The notes beneath the pieces were generated by a model, which worked only from the letters and a program-made list of their open reading frames with translations, ran no database searches and was not told where the DNA came from. Position numbers and translations under genes: made by a program. Shown here piece by piece: positions 6,704 to 12,939 of a DNA stretch of 12,939 bases (position 1 is its first letter; each line of letters opens with the position of its first letter). This DNA comes from DATMQA01 sp035566895 (GTDB lineage: Bacteria > Verrucomicrobiota > Verrucomicrobiia > Limisphaerales > UBA8199): NCBI GenBank assembly GCA_035566895.1, contig DATMQA010000197.1, forward strand, positions 1 through 12,939, in the 5' to 3' direction.

Positions 6704-7075
6704 TCAACCAGCAATCATTCGGGGGGACGGAAGCGAGGGCGGAGCGCGGCTGGGGGCCAGCCGGCAATCGGACGTGTGAGGAATCTGAAAGTCCGCGCCG
6801 CAAAGCCAGCCTGCCTCCAGCGGAGGCGCCGGTGGCGCGAGCATCGGGCCAGGGCCGGCCAGCAGCGAGTGCTGCTGGATTTGCGTAACCAGGCAATGAT
6901 GGCTCAGGCTCTGCGCGTCCTGGTGCAGTAACTGATGCAGTTGCGGGATTGCGGCCAGCGCGAAAGTTCCCAACCACAATAGCAACATCAACCCGGCCAT
7001 GGCGCCCGGGCCGGCTCCGCGCTGACGCTTTGCGATTGACCAAAACTTCACAGTTACCCTTATCAAACCCCACAT
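6704..7075 (-). CDS. Small His/Cys-rich membrane-anchored protein, possibly DUF2946-like
   Basis: This protein has up to 123 residues. A basic N-terminus is followed by one hydrophobic segment (about 26-43), then a motif packed with possible metal ligands: His47, His51, Asp53, His59, His60 and Cys61 (LHQLLHQDAQSLSHHCLVTQ). A Pro-rich tail ends near APPSLPS. This resembles DUF2946-type small proteins found with metal genes, from memory. The ATG at 7075 lacks a good ribosome site. A GTG at 7051 has AAGGG five bases upstream and may be the true start (115 residues). A longer frame reaching 7465 would run through the tRNA gene and is not credible. It lies 118 bp upstream of the porin gene on the same strand and is probably first in the metal-uptake operon, perhaps as a periplasmic metal sensor or chaperone. 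Confidence 0.6.
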   Translation of the reverse strand: MWGLIRVTVKFWSIAKRQRGAGPGAMAGLMLLLWLGTFALAAIPQLHQLLHQDAQSLSHHCLVTQIQQHSLLAGPGPMLAPPAPPLEAGWLCGADFQIPHTSDCRLAPSRAPPSLPSPRMIAG

Positions 7076-7110
7076 TGCGCCTAATGCAAGCAGTTTTCCG
7101 GGGCTGGGAA

Positions 7111-7188
7111 TGGTCGGAGCGACAGGATTTGAACCTGCGACGTCTTGGTCCCAAACCAAGTGCTCTAGCCAGGCTGAGCTACGCTCCG
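7111..7188 (-). tRNA. tRNA-Pro (UGG)
   Basis: On the minus strand all arms pair. Acceptor CGGAGCG/CGCTCCG; D-arm GCTC…GAGC; anticodon stem CTTGG/CCAAG around loop TTTGGGA with anticodon TGG (plus-strand 7151-7153); T-arm GCAGG-TTCAAAT-CCTGT; discriminator A and encoded CCA at 7111-7113. It is 78 nt with no mismatch in the acceptor or anticodon stems, so it should be functional. It is read in the same direction as the metal-uptake genes 35 bp further on. Confidence 0.97.
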
Positions 7189-7545
7189 GTGACCGGGCAT
7201 GCAATATCCCACAAACCTGGGGCAGCGCAATGACAATCTGCCGACATGACAATCTGCCTGCCACAACAATTCTGTCCTGTCCGCCTCTACGTCGTCCCGG
7301 TCGCGGGAAGTTGCCGCTTGCGTTTCCCGTTGGGACCGCTATCCTCTGCGTCGGTCTCGGAATCTGGCGCCTTCGTGACACGGCGAATCCTCGCGTGAGA
7401 GTCTTCATGGATGGTTCGAAACTCGAAGACCATATCGGCCCGGCAACCAATAGAATAATATGCAAAACAGATTTGATGCGGTCAATCAGCCCGAGTTCGC
7501 CCGTGCGGCCGCTCCGGGTGCCCGCGGGGCTCGAGGGGCCGCCTG
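7189..7545. other. Intergenic region without a recognisable gene
   Basis: This stretch between the tRNA and the next plus-strand gene holds no reading frame with recognisable sequence. It contains a 13-bp direct repeat (7230-7258) and overlapping small inverted repeats (GTCTTC/GAAGAC at 7401-7430, TTCGA/TCGAA at 7415-7427). TAGAAT at 7451-7456 is a possible -10 box. A 28-codon frame (7460-7546), starting MQNRFDAVNQPEF, ends in TGATG overlapping the next start, but it lacks a ribosome site and I do not call it. Confidence 0.5.
7230..7258. repeat. 13-bp direct repeat, period 16
   Basis: ATGACAATCTGCC occurs at 7230-7242 and again at 7246-7258 without mismatch, separated by 3 nt. It is about 40 bp upstream of the tRNA-Pro 5' end and could be a slippage product or part of the tRNA promoter region. 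Confidence 0.85.
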
Positions 7546-7941
7546 ATGCATGCCCGCAAGAGCAATCCTCGCGAAGAATACCGCCTCCTGCAACGGGAGC
7601 GAATCCAGGGTGCCCCCTGTATGGCGGAAAAATTTCCCCGGCTCAAATCCTTGACCGTTAACCTCGCCCATTACGATACTGAAGGCGTTACCAAAACCGG
7701 CGAAATGAAGTGCAAACTCAACGTTGGCCACGCCAAATCCGTCCTTTGGTACGCTTGCCCGGGCGGGGAATGCGTCGGCGGAGATTTTGATCTGAGCGAA
7801 GCCCTGGCCGCCGCCGTCGCCAGCCGCCGCAAAATCGTCACTGGCGAAATGCGCTGCCAGGGCAAACGAAAAAGGGGCGACCGCGAACGCGTCCCCTGCC
7901 AGGCCCTCCTGCGTTACAAACTCACGTTGGACTATGACTGA
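7546..7941 (+). CDS. Conserved cysteine-containing hypothetical protein coupled to bS21
   Basis: This 131-residue soluble basic protein has no signal peptide. An N-terminal segment (NPREEYRLLQRERIQGAP) leads into FPRLKSLTVNLAHYD, a β-rich core, a Cys pair in YACPGGECVGGDFDLSEALAAAV, then GEMRCQGKR and a final VPCQALLRYKLTLDYD. The cysteines (about 25, 56, 71, 76, 103 and 118) could form a zinc site or disulphides. I recall related proteins of unknown function in Acidobacteria and Verrucomicrobia with the same NPREEYRLL start, which supports the ATG at 7546 (GAGGGG seven bases upstream) over the ATG at 7621. Its last 8 bases overlap the bS21 gene, so the two should be translationally coupled. 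Function unknown. Confidence 0.75.
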   Translation: MHARKSNPREEYRLLQRERIQGAPCMAEKFPRLKSLTVNLAHYDTEGVTKTGEMKCKLNVGHAKSVLWYACPGGECVGGDFDLSEALAAAVASRRKIVTGEMRCQGKRKRGDRERVPCQALLRYKLTLDYD

Positions 7942-8131
7942 AATCAAACTGAGAAAGGGCGAACCGGTCGAGAAGGCCATCCGTCGCTTGAAAAAAAAGC
8001 TGGACCGCGAACAAACCCTCCAGCAGTTCCGCTTGCATCGCCGCTTTGAAAAACCCAGCGCCAAAAAGCGCCGGAAAGAAAAAGCCGCCCGGTTTACCGC
8101 CATGCTCAAGGCGCGCTACGCCGATGATTGA
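7934..8131 (+). CDS. rpsU: 30S ribosomal protein bS21
   Basis: This 65-residue, very basic protein matches the small-subunit protein S21. It has an N-terminal β-strand (TEIKLRKGEPVEKAIRRLKKKL), then long Arg/Lys helices (RLHRRFEKPSAKKRRKEKAARF) and an acidic tip (YADD). S21 binds 16S rRNA near the anti-Shine-Dalgarno end and helps mRNA recruitment. Length is within the usual 60-75. The ATG lies inside the end of the upstream gene (ATGACTGA overlap), with GGA five bases before it, so translation is probably coupled. The neighbouring genes are not the usual dnaG/rpoD or gatB partners. Confidence 0.9.
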   Translation: MTEIKLRKGEPVEKAIRRLKKKLDREQTLQQFRLHRRFEKPSAKKRRKEKAARFTAMLKARYADD

Positions 8132-8395
8132 TTAACCGCGCCTGCGCCACAAATCAGATCCCTGACCAGCTCGCCGGAGGAACGTCGTTTCACGCGCGGT
8201 GCCGCCGCTCCTTTTCAGCCTCGCCCGAATAACCTTGCTGAATCGTAAACCCTTCGTTGTTAACCCCTCCGCTCTGTCTGCTTTTCTTCCCCTTCCCTCT
8301 GATTACTGATCACTCGCCCCCTGCCGAACCAGTACGGCAGCGAAATCCGCGAGCTCATCTCCGAAGTTCGGCGTCGCCCGCCGGCGCATGTTCCC
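8132..8395. other. Non-coding or decayed stretch after bS21
   Basis: No intact gene or clear terminator is visible. From 8322 a short frame reads NQYGSEIRELISEVRRRPPA and may be a scrap of a coding region (perhaps phage-derived, given the next fragments), but it is too short to assign. The part around 8290-8325 is pyrimidine-rich filler. Confidence 0.4.
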
Positions 8396-8578
8396 CTAGC
8401 CCGCGAGCTTAGTGAGCCTCTCTTTCAGTGGCATTGCGTCCCAGGGTGTCTCTCCGTGAACCATTCCGACGCGGGTAGTTGTGGACTGGATGTGGTTCGG
8501 GAGCATTTCGACCTGTTCGAAGCGCGCTCTTGAGGCCAGTTCGCGGAAGAAGGCGAGGTCGTGGGTGAACACAATTAC
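8396..8578 (-). pseudogene. C-terminal fragment of an ABC/SMC-like ATPase
   Basis: The minus-strand frame from about 8578 to the TAG at 8396-8398 encodes 60 residues that begin VIVFTHDLAFFRELASRARF and end PWDAMPLKERLTKLAG. The VFTHD motif is the H-switch region of ABC/SMC-type ATPases, and the pattern matches the C-terminus of large AAA_13-like ATPases with a coiled-coil insert (compare RloC-type or COG4694 proteins, from memory). Walker A, the signature motif and the rest, normally hundreds of residues, are absent. Upstream of 8578 the frame is the antisense of the phage fragment. The preserved C-terminus and natural stop point to a recent truncation by rearrangement. Confidence 0.6.
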
Positions 8579-8796
8579 GTCCTCCCCGGCACGTCCTCCG
8601 CCCCCGGCCAGACTGCGCTCCCCGACGACCTCGAACAAGCCGCCGTCGAGCAAGTCGCCTATTGGTTCCAGAACCGCGAACACCTCGGTCTCAAGACCTA
8701 CTGGCCCTCCGACGTCGCCTACAATCAGTTCGCCGCCCTGGATCTCCCGCAGCCCGTCACGCCACCCTGTCCCAGTACCGCCGCTGGTCATTGTGA
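8579..8796 (+). pseudogene. Phage head-tail connector remnant (gp6-like), frameshifted
   Basis: The plus-strand frame encodes LPDDLEQAAVEQVAYWFQNR, then EHLGLKTYWPS…YNQFAALDL, a pattern I associate with HK97 gp6-like head-tail connector proteins, which join the portal to the tail. After ALDL the frame reads nonsense. Shifting by one base at the CCC near 8746 restores AARHATLSQYRRWSL followed by TGA at 8794-8796, a fitting family end. A single-base loss in a C-run therefore broke it. Its N-terminus is also missing, replaced at 8578/8579 by the ATPase fragment on the other strand. It is a decayed prophage scrap with no other phage structural gene nearby. Confidence 0.6.
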
Positions 8797-8802
8797 GAAA
8801 TT

Positions 8803-8856
8803 CACGTTTTACGTTTTACGTTTCACGTTTCACGTTTCGCTTCACGTTTCACGTTT
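8803..8856. repeat. Heptamer tandem repeat (YACGTTT)
   Basis: Seven copies of CACGTTT or TACGTTT stand in tandem, interrupted once by CGCTT (8838-8842), starting 6 bp after the end of the phage fragment. Units are C, T, T, C, C, gap, C, C by first base. Copies agree exactly apart from that first base. It is a simple microsatellite-like array and carries no gene. Confidence 0.92.
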
Positions 8857-9063
8857 CACCCATCACCCTCCGCCACTCCAAAATCCGGCTTTGACCGGAA
8901 CCACCACCCTCGACTACACTCCCGCCAGTCCCGGGACCGGTCCCCATCCGCCGGCCCGCAAGCTGAAGGCTCACTATGCAATTGTCCAGGTTTTGCCCGC
9001 CACCTCCATCACCGCCGCCCCGTTCCCGGCGCCCGCCCCCTGCTGCTTGATGCGCCACTCCCT
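8857..9063. other. Non-coding or decayed stretch before the kinase gene
   Basis: A plus-strand frame through 8890-9010 reads LTGTTTLDYTPASPGTG, then PARKLKAHYAIVQVLPATSI, which looks once coding but has no start, no recognised domain and turns to low-complexity Pro/Ala sequence. It may be another decayed gene. No convincing promoter for the kinase was found; the sequence is very C-rich. Confidence 0.4.
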
Positions 9064-12000
9064 ATGCCCCGGCCATTGACCTCCCCCGCTCGCTTCGCCG
9101 CCCGCTACGGCGGCGCCTTCGTCCTAGTCGCCCTCGCCTTTTTCCTCCGCATCGGCCTGTCCAGCTCCTTCGGCCCCGGCCTGATCTATATCACCTTCTA
9201 CCCGGCCGTGATGCTCGCCGCCCTCCTCGGCCGCCTCGGACCGGGCCTGGTAGCGACGGCCCTTTCGGCGTTGCTCGCCGATTGGTGGCTCATCGCGCCG
9301 CAACACCAGCGCCAAAACCCGGCCGACCTTTTCGGGCTGGCCGTCTTCTCCTTCATGGGCGTGCTCATGAGCGTCGTGGCCGAGCTTTACCACCGCGAGC
9401 GCGATAAGACGGCCGCCTACGAGAAGGACCTGGCCACCCGCCAAACCCTGGACGAAAACGTCGTCCTGGCCACCGAGCGCAACCAGAAGGAAGCGGAGCT
9501 GCAGAAAGTCAATCGCACCCTCAAGGCGCTCAAGAACAGCAGCCAGGCCATGCTCCGCGCCGCTTCCGAGGCCGATTATTTGAAAGAGGTCTGCCGCATC
9601 GTCGTCGAGGACTGCGGCCACGCCATGGTGTGGATCGGCTTTGCCGAGGAGGACCCGGACAAAACCGTCAGGCCCGCGGCTTATTCCGGTTTCGAGGCGG
9701 GCTACCTGGAGACCCTCAAAATTACCTGGGCCGACACCGAGCGCGGCCGGGGGCCGACCGGCACGGCGATTCGGACCGGCACCGTCCAGGCCTGCCGGAA
9801 TGTCCTGATCGACCCCGCGCTCGCTCCGTGGCGCGAAGAGGCGCTCAAACGGGGTTATGCCTCGTCGATCGCCCTGCCCCTGGTTGCCACCGCCGGCGCC
9901 CGGCCCCTGGGCGCCCTCACCATCTATTCCAACCAGCCCGATTCCCTTTCCGAAGACGAAGCCCGGTTGCTCACCGACCTCGCCGGCGACCTGGCCTACG
10001 GCATCAACTTCCTCCGCCTGCGCGCGGCCCACGCCGAAGCCGAGGAAGCCTTGCGCAGCAGCCAGGCGCGCCTGGCCGGCATTGTCGGCTCCGCCATGGA
10101 CGCCATCATCAGCGTCGATGCCGAGCAGCGCATCGTGTTCTTCAACGCCTCGGCGGAAAGGATGTTTCGCTGTCCGGCCAGCGAAGCGATGGGCCAGAGC
10201 CTGGACCGGTTTGTCCCGGAGCGGTTCCGCGACGGGCATCGCGACGCGCTCCGCGGTTTCGGAGCCGTGGGAACCACCTCCAGAGCCATGGGCAATCTCG
10301 AACCCCTGGCCGCCTTGCGCGCCGATGGGGAAGAGTTCCCCATCGAGGCTTCCATCTCCCAGGGTGAGATCCGCGGCCAGAAGCTCTTCACCGTCATCCT
10401 GCGCGACATCACCCTGCGCCGGGAGGCCGAGCGCCGCGCCGAAAAACTCAATGCGGAACTGGAACAGCGCGTCACCGAGCGCACCGCCGAACTGAGCGCC
10501 GCTTCCCGCGTCCTGCTCGAGGGCGAGCAACGCTATCGCTCCCTGGTCACCGCTTCGGCCCAGATCGTCTGGACCACCGATGCCCAGGGGCAGGTCGTCG
10601 TCGAAATGCCCACCTGGCAGGAGTTTACCGGCCAAACCCACACCCAATACCAGGGCTCCGGCTGGAGCCAGGCCGTTCATCCCGATGACCGCCAGCGCAC
10701 GACCGCCGTTTGGGCCCGCGCCGTCTCCACCCGCGCCCCCTACGAAACCGAATACCGCCTCCGCCGCCATGACGGCGAGTACCGCAACGTCGTCGCCCGC
10801 GGCGTCCCCGTCATCGAAGAAGATGGCGCCATCCGCGAGTGGGTCGGCACCTGCACCGATGTCACCCAGCGCAAGGATGCCGAACGCCGCCGCGAGTTCA
10901 CGAGCACCCTCCTGGCCCTCTTTGCCCGCAAAGCCGCCTCCAGGGAATATCTCGAATCCGTCGTCCAAGTCCTCCGCGAATGGAGCGGGTGCCAGGCCGC
11001 CGGCATCCGCTTGCTCGATGACCGCCAGGAAATCCCCTACGAAGCCTGGGCCGGCTTTGCCCCCGCCTTCATCGAGCTCGAAAGCCGCCTCTCCCTCGGC
11101 AGCGATAACTGCTGCTGCACCCGCGCCGTCACCGCCACCTTCGAAGACCAGGACCGCCCCCTCCTCACCCCCGCCGGCTCCTATCGCTGCAATGATACCA
11201 CCGGCTTCATCGCCCAGCTCCCCGAAGAAAAACGCGCCCGCTACCGAGGCAATTGCCAGAAGTTCGGCTTCGCTTCCCTCGCCGTCGTTCCCATTCGCTA
11301 CCGCGGCGGCGTCCTCGGCGCCATCCACCTCGCCGACCCCCGCCCCGACCGCTTCCCCTTGCCCGCTATCGAATTCGTCGAAACCATGGCCCCTTTGCTC
11401 GGCGAGGCCATCCACCGCTTCCAGGCCGAAGCCGAACTCGCCAAATACAAAGACCGGCTCGAAGAACTCGTCCTCCAGCGCACCCGCGACCTCGAGGACG
11501 CCAACGCCCGGCTCCAAATCGAAATCGCCGACCGCAAGCACGCCCAGGAATCCCTCCAGCTCATCGCCCAGGACCTCGCCCGCTCCAACCGCGACCTCGA
11601 ACAATTCGCCTACGTCGCCTCCCATGACCTCCAGGAACCCCTCCGCGCTGTCGGCGGCTTCGTCAAACTCCTCCAGCGCCGCTTCCTCCATCGCCTCGAT
11701 GAAAAAGGCCTCGAATACATCGCCGGCGCCGTCGAAGGCGCCTCCCGCATGGAGCGCCTCATCACCGACCTCCTCGCCTTCTCCCGCGTCGGCTCCCGCG
11801 CCCACTCCTTCGCCCCGGCCGACCTCAACGCCCTCCTCGAGGACGCCCTGCGCAACCTCCAGGTCAGCCTCAAAACCGCCCGCGCTACCGTCACCCACGA
11901 CCCCCTCCCCACCCTCCCCGTCGATGCCACCCAGCTCATCCTCCTCTTCCAGAACCTCCTCGGCAACGCCGTCAAATTCCACAGCGACCTGCCCCCCGAA

Positions 12001-12279
12001 ATCCATGTCGGCGCCCAGAAACTCCCCGACCGCTGGGTCCTTTCCGTCCGCGACAATGGCATCGGCATCGACCCGCGCTATTTCGCCCGCATCTTCCAAA
12101 TCTTTCAGCGCCTCCACACCCGCAAACACTACCCGGGCACCGGCATCGGCCTGGCCATCTGCAAGAAAATCGCCGAACGCCACGGCGGCGCCATTTGGGT
12201 CGAATCCCAGCCCGGCCAGGGCGCCACATTTTACTTTTCAATCCCCGAAAAATCTGCCATAAATGACACTGTTATATGA
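9064..12279 (+). CDS. Membrane-anchored multidomain sensor histidine kinase
   Basis: This 1071-residue protein starts with a KdpD-like DUF4118 membrane module (helices near 18-37, 46-74 and 91-107). Then come a coiled linker (110-160), GAF 1 (about 170-318), PAS 1 (about 332-455) with a coiled coil, PAS 2 (about 486-603, HPDDR at 539-543), GAF 2 (about 612-785), a coiled coil (790-845), HisKA with phospho-acceptor His854 in SHDLQEPLR, and HATPase_c with N box QNLLGNAVKF (962-971), G1 DNGIGI (998-1003, by eye) and G2 GTGIGL (about 1025-1030). All catalytic boxes look intact. The HisKA/HATPase end is of the bacteriophytochrome-like type that pairs with Rcp1-type regulators, which fits the next gene. 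GAF 2 has a Cys cluster (683-685 plus Cys709 and Cys731). No ribosome site precedes the ATG, so the exact start is uncertain. The signal sensed is unknown. Confidence 0.92.
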   Translation: MPRPLTSPARFAARYGGAFVLVALAFFLRIGLSSSFGPGLIYITFYPAVMLAALLGRLGPGLVATALSALLADWWLIAPQHQRQNPADLFGLAVFSFMGVLMSVVAELYHRERDKTAAYEKDLATRQTLDENVVLATERNQKEAELQKVNRTLKALKNSSQAMLRAASEADYLKEVCRIVVEDCGHAMVWIGFAEEDPDKTVRPAAYSGFEAGYLETLKITWADTERGRGPTGTAIRTGTVQACRNVLIDPALAPWREEALKRGYASSIALPLVATAGARPLGALTIYSNQPDSLSEDEARLLTDLAGDLAYGINFLRLRAAHAEAEEALRSSQARLAGIVGSAMDAIISVDAEQRIVFFNASAERMFRCPASEAMGQSLDRFVPERFRDGHRDALRGFGAVGTTSRAMGNLEPLAALRADGEEFPIEASISQGEIRGQKLFTVILRDITLRREAERRAEKLNAELEQRVTERTAELSAASRVLLEGEQRYRSLVTASAQIVWTTDAQGQVVVEMPTWQEFTGQTHTQYQGSGWSQAVHPDDRQRTTAVWARAVSTRAPYETEYRLRRHDGEYRNVVARGVPVIEEDGAIREWVGTCTDVTQRKDAERRREFTSTLLALFARKAASREYLESVVQVLREWSGCQAAGIRLLDDRQEIPYEAWAGFAPAFIELESRLSLGSDNCCCTRAVTATFEDQDRPLLTPAGSYRCNDTTGFIAQLPEEKRARYRGNCQKFGFASLAVVPIRYRGGVLGAIHLADPRPDRFPLPAIEFVETMAPLLGEAIHRFQAEAELAKYKDRLEELVLQRTRDLEDANARLQIEIADRKHAQESLQLIAQDLARSNRDLEQFAYVASHDLQEPLRAVGGFVKLLQRRFLHRLDEKGLEYIAGAVEGASRMERLITDLLAFSRVGSRAHSFAPADLNALLEDALRNLQVSLKTARATVTHDPLPTLPVDATQLILLFQNLLGNAVKFHSDLPPEIHVGAQKLPDRWVLSVRDNGIGIDPRYFARIFQIFQRLHTRKHYPGTGIGLAICKKIAERHGGAIWVESQPGQGATFYFSIPEKSAINDTVI

Positions 12280-12758
12280 GCGAAAATGTGGGTCGGCCGA
12301 TTGAAATCCTGCTGGTGGAGGACAGCCCCAGTGACACCGAACTGACCATCGAGGCCCTCCGCGAGGCCAAAATGCGCAACCACCTCAGCACCGTCGAGGA
12401 TGGCGTGCAGGCCTTGGAATTCCTCCGCCGCCAGGGCAAATTCTCCCAGGCCCCCCGCCCTGACCTCATCATGCTCGATTTAAACCTTCCGCGCCGAGAC
12501 GGGCGCGAAGTCCTCGCCGAAATCAAAGCCGACGAGGCCTTCAAGGCCATCCCCGTTGTCGTCCTCACCACCTCCCGCGCCGAACAGGATGTCCTGCGCG
12601 CCTATAACCTCCACGCCAATTGTTATATCACTAAACCGGTCGATTTTGAGCAGTTCCTCGACGTCATCCGCTCGATCGAATCCTTCTGGCTCTTTGTCGT
12701 CACCCTCCCTCCCAACGGCCGGCCCGTGCCCGCCCTTAATTCCGTGCCCAGCGGCTGA
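12276..12758 (+). CDS. Rcp1-type single-domain response regulator
   Basis: This 160-residue protein consists of one receiver domain plus a short tail, with no output domain. The acidic pocket is Glu15-Asp16 (LLVEDSPSD), the phosphorylated Asp is Asp68 (LIMLDLNLPRRDG), the switch Thr is at 98-99 (VVLTTS) and Lys120 is in ITKPVDFEQF. These are all expected residues, and the pattern is that of Rcp1/CheY-like partners of phytochrome-type kinases. Its ATG overlaps the kinase stop (ATGA), so translation is coupled and it is almost certainly the kinase's first phosphate acceptor. It must act through protein contacts or pass phosphate onward, since it has no DNA-binding or enzymatic domain. Confidence 0.92.
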   Translation: MSENVGRPIEILLVEDSPSDTELTIEALREAKMRNHLSTVEDGVQALEFLRRQGKFSQAPRPDLIMLDLNLPRRDGREVLAEIKADEAFKAIPVVVLTTSRAEQDVLRAYNLHANCYITKPVDFEQFLDVIRSIESFWLFVVTLPPNGRPVPALNSVPSG

Positions 12759-12774
12759 AACCAATCTTTTCGGG

Positions 12775-12787
12775 GGTCTCGGAGACC
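12775..12787. promoter_or_regulatory. Perfect inverted repeat between the two response-regulator genes
   Basis: GGTCTC and GAGACC flank a single G in the 75-bp gap. As RNA it could form only a 4-bp stem with a 5-nt loop and no T-run follows, so it is not a terminator. It may be a protein-binding site or chance. Confidence 0.25.
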
Positions 12788-12833
12788 GCGTCTTTGGGCT
12801 AGCGCGGCATCCGGATGCAAACCAACTCCCAGC

Positions 12834-12939
12834 ATGAACACACCGCCGGTCAGAATTCTGTTGGTCGAAGATAGCCCTTCCGATGCCTGCCTCCTGCAGG
12901 AATGCCTCACCCAGGGCGGTCTCGGTTTGTTCGAATTCG
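12834..12939 (+). CDS. Second response regulator, partial (runs off the window)
   Basis: The first 35 residues, MNTPPVRILLVEDSPSDACL then LQECLTQ…, match the start of a receiver domain with the acidic pair in VEDSPSD, very like the preceding regulator. The gene is cut by the window end, so output domains cannot be judged. It is 75 bp downstream of the first regulator on the same strand and probably belongs to the same signalling locus. Receivers at this place are often the input of a hybrid kinase or diguanylate-cyclase protein. Confidence 0.85.
   Translation, partial: MNTPPVRILLVEDSPSDACLLQECLTQGGLGLFEF

Noticed and set aside
6704..7465. A 253-residue minus-strand protein starting at 7465
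   Set aside because: This frame runs through the tRNA-Pro gene and has meaningful sequence only after about 7075, so the shorter start was chosen.
7486..8109. 207-codon minus-strand frame opposite the hypothetical and rpsU genes
   Set aside because: The plus strand carries bS21 and a coupled gene with ribosome sites. The antisense product has no recognisable features.
8803..8856. CRISPR array
   Set aside because: Units are 7 bp with no spacers, so this is a simple tandem repeat.
9124..12183. 1019-codon open frame on the minus strand opposite the kinase
   Set aside because: Its translation is low-complexity Gly/Ala/Glu/Asp sequence with no domain. It is open only because the kinase uses G/C at third positions.
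10580..12262. 560-codon plus-strand frame inside the kinase gene
   Set aside because: Its translation is Ser/Pro/Ala-rich nonsense caused by C-rich codon use. The overlapping frame has all histidine-kinase motifs.
12933..12938. EcoRI site at the window end as a cloning boundary
   Set aside because: GAATTC also occurs inside the window (for example near 621), so its place at the end is probably chance.

Overview
The window looks like a chromosomal segment of a GC-rich, Gram-negative bacterium, most likely a member of the Verrucomicrobiota (Pedosphaera/Limisphaera-like). This is inferred from an outer-membrane β-barrel with a terminal Phe, a GFTLIELLVV prepilin signal, a multi-PAS/GAF hybrid-type signalling locus, a dispersed GAGCC…GGCTC repeat, and conserved hypotheticals I associate with that phylum. 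No taxonomic marker stronger than bS21 is present.

Layout. (1) 1-2479 is the integrase end of an integrated mobile element. Three minus-strand genes lie in a row: a winged-HTH/excisionase-like protein, a 177-residue protein I do not recognise, and a tyrosine recombinase. The element ends at a 45-bp copy of the 3' half of a CAU-anticodon tRNA, cut exactly at the anticodon loop, which I read as the attachment-site duplicate. The other end of the element lies to the left of the window. (2) 2480-3176 holds a small secreted protein and a prepilin gene broken just after its signal motif. (3) 3177-7075 is a minus-strand cluster that probably forms one metal (zinc or manganese) uptake unit: a small His/Cys-rich membrane protein, an outer-membrane β-barrel, a periplasmic metal-binding protein and an ABC-3 permease. 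The ATPase subunit expected with them is not in the window. (4) A tRNA-Pro(UGG) sits just upstream of that cluster on the same strand. (5) 7546-8131 carries a conserved cysteine-containing hypothetical whose end overlaps the gene for ribosomal protein bS21. (6) 8132-9063 is a gene graveyard: the C-terminal end of an ABC/SMC-like ATPase on the minus strand abuts a frameshifted phage head-tail connector fragment on the plus strand, followed by a heptamer tandem repeat. (7) 9064-12939 is a two-component locus: a 1071-residue membrane-anchored histidine kinase (DUF4118-GAF-PAS-PAS-GAF-HisKA-HATPase), an overlapping Rcp1-type response regulator, and the start of a second response regulator cut off by the window end.

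How the genes work together. The porin, binding protein and permease form a plausible route for metal from outside the outer membrane to the cytoplasm, with the ATPase supplied from elsewhere. The kinase and its first regulator overlap by 4 bp (ATGA), so they should be made together. The second receiver starts with a nearly identical motif and may be a further phosphorelay partner. The mobile element and the phage fragments are independent insertions or decay products. I found no CRISPR array, rRNA or complete defence system. The most unusual items are the anticodon-loop att site, the ATPase-less metal cluster with its His-rich membrane protein, the cysteine-cluster GAF domain of the kinase, and the S21-coupled hypothetical gene.
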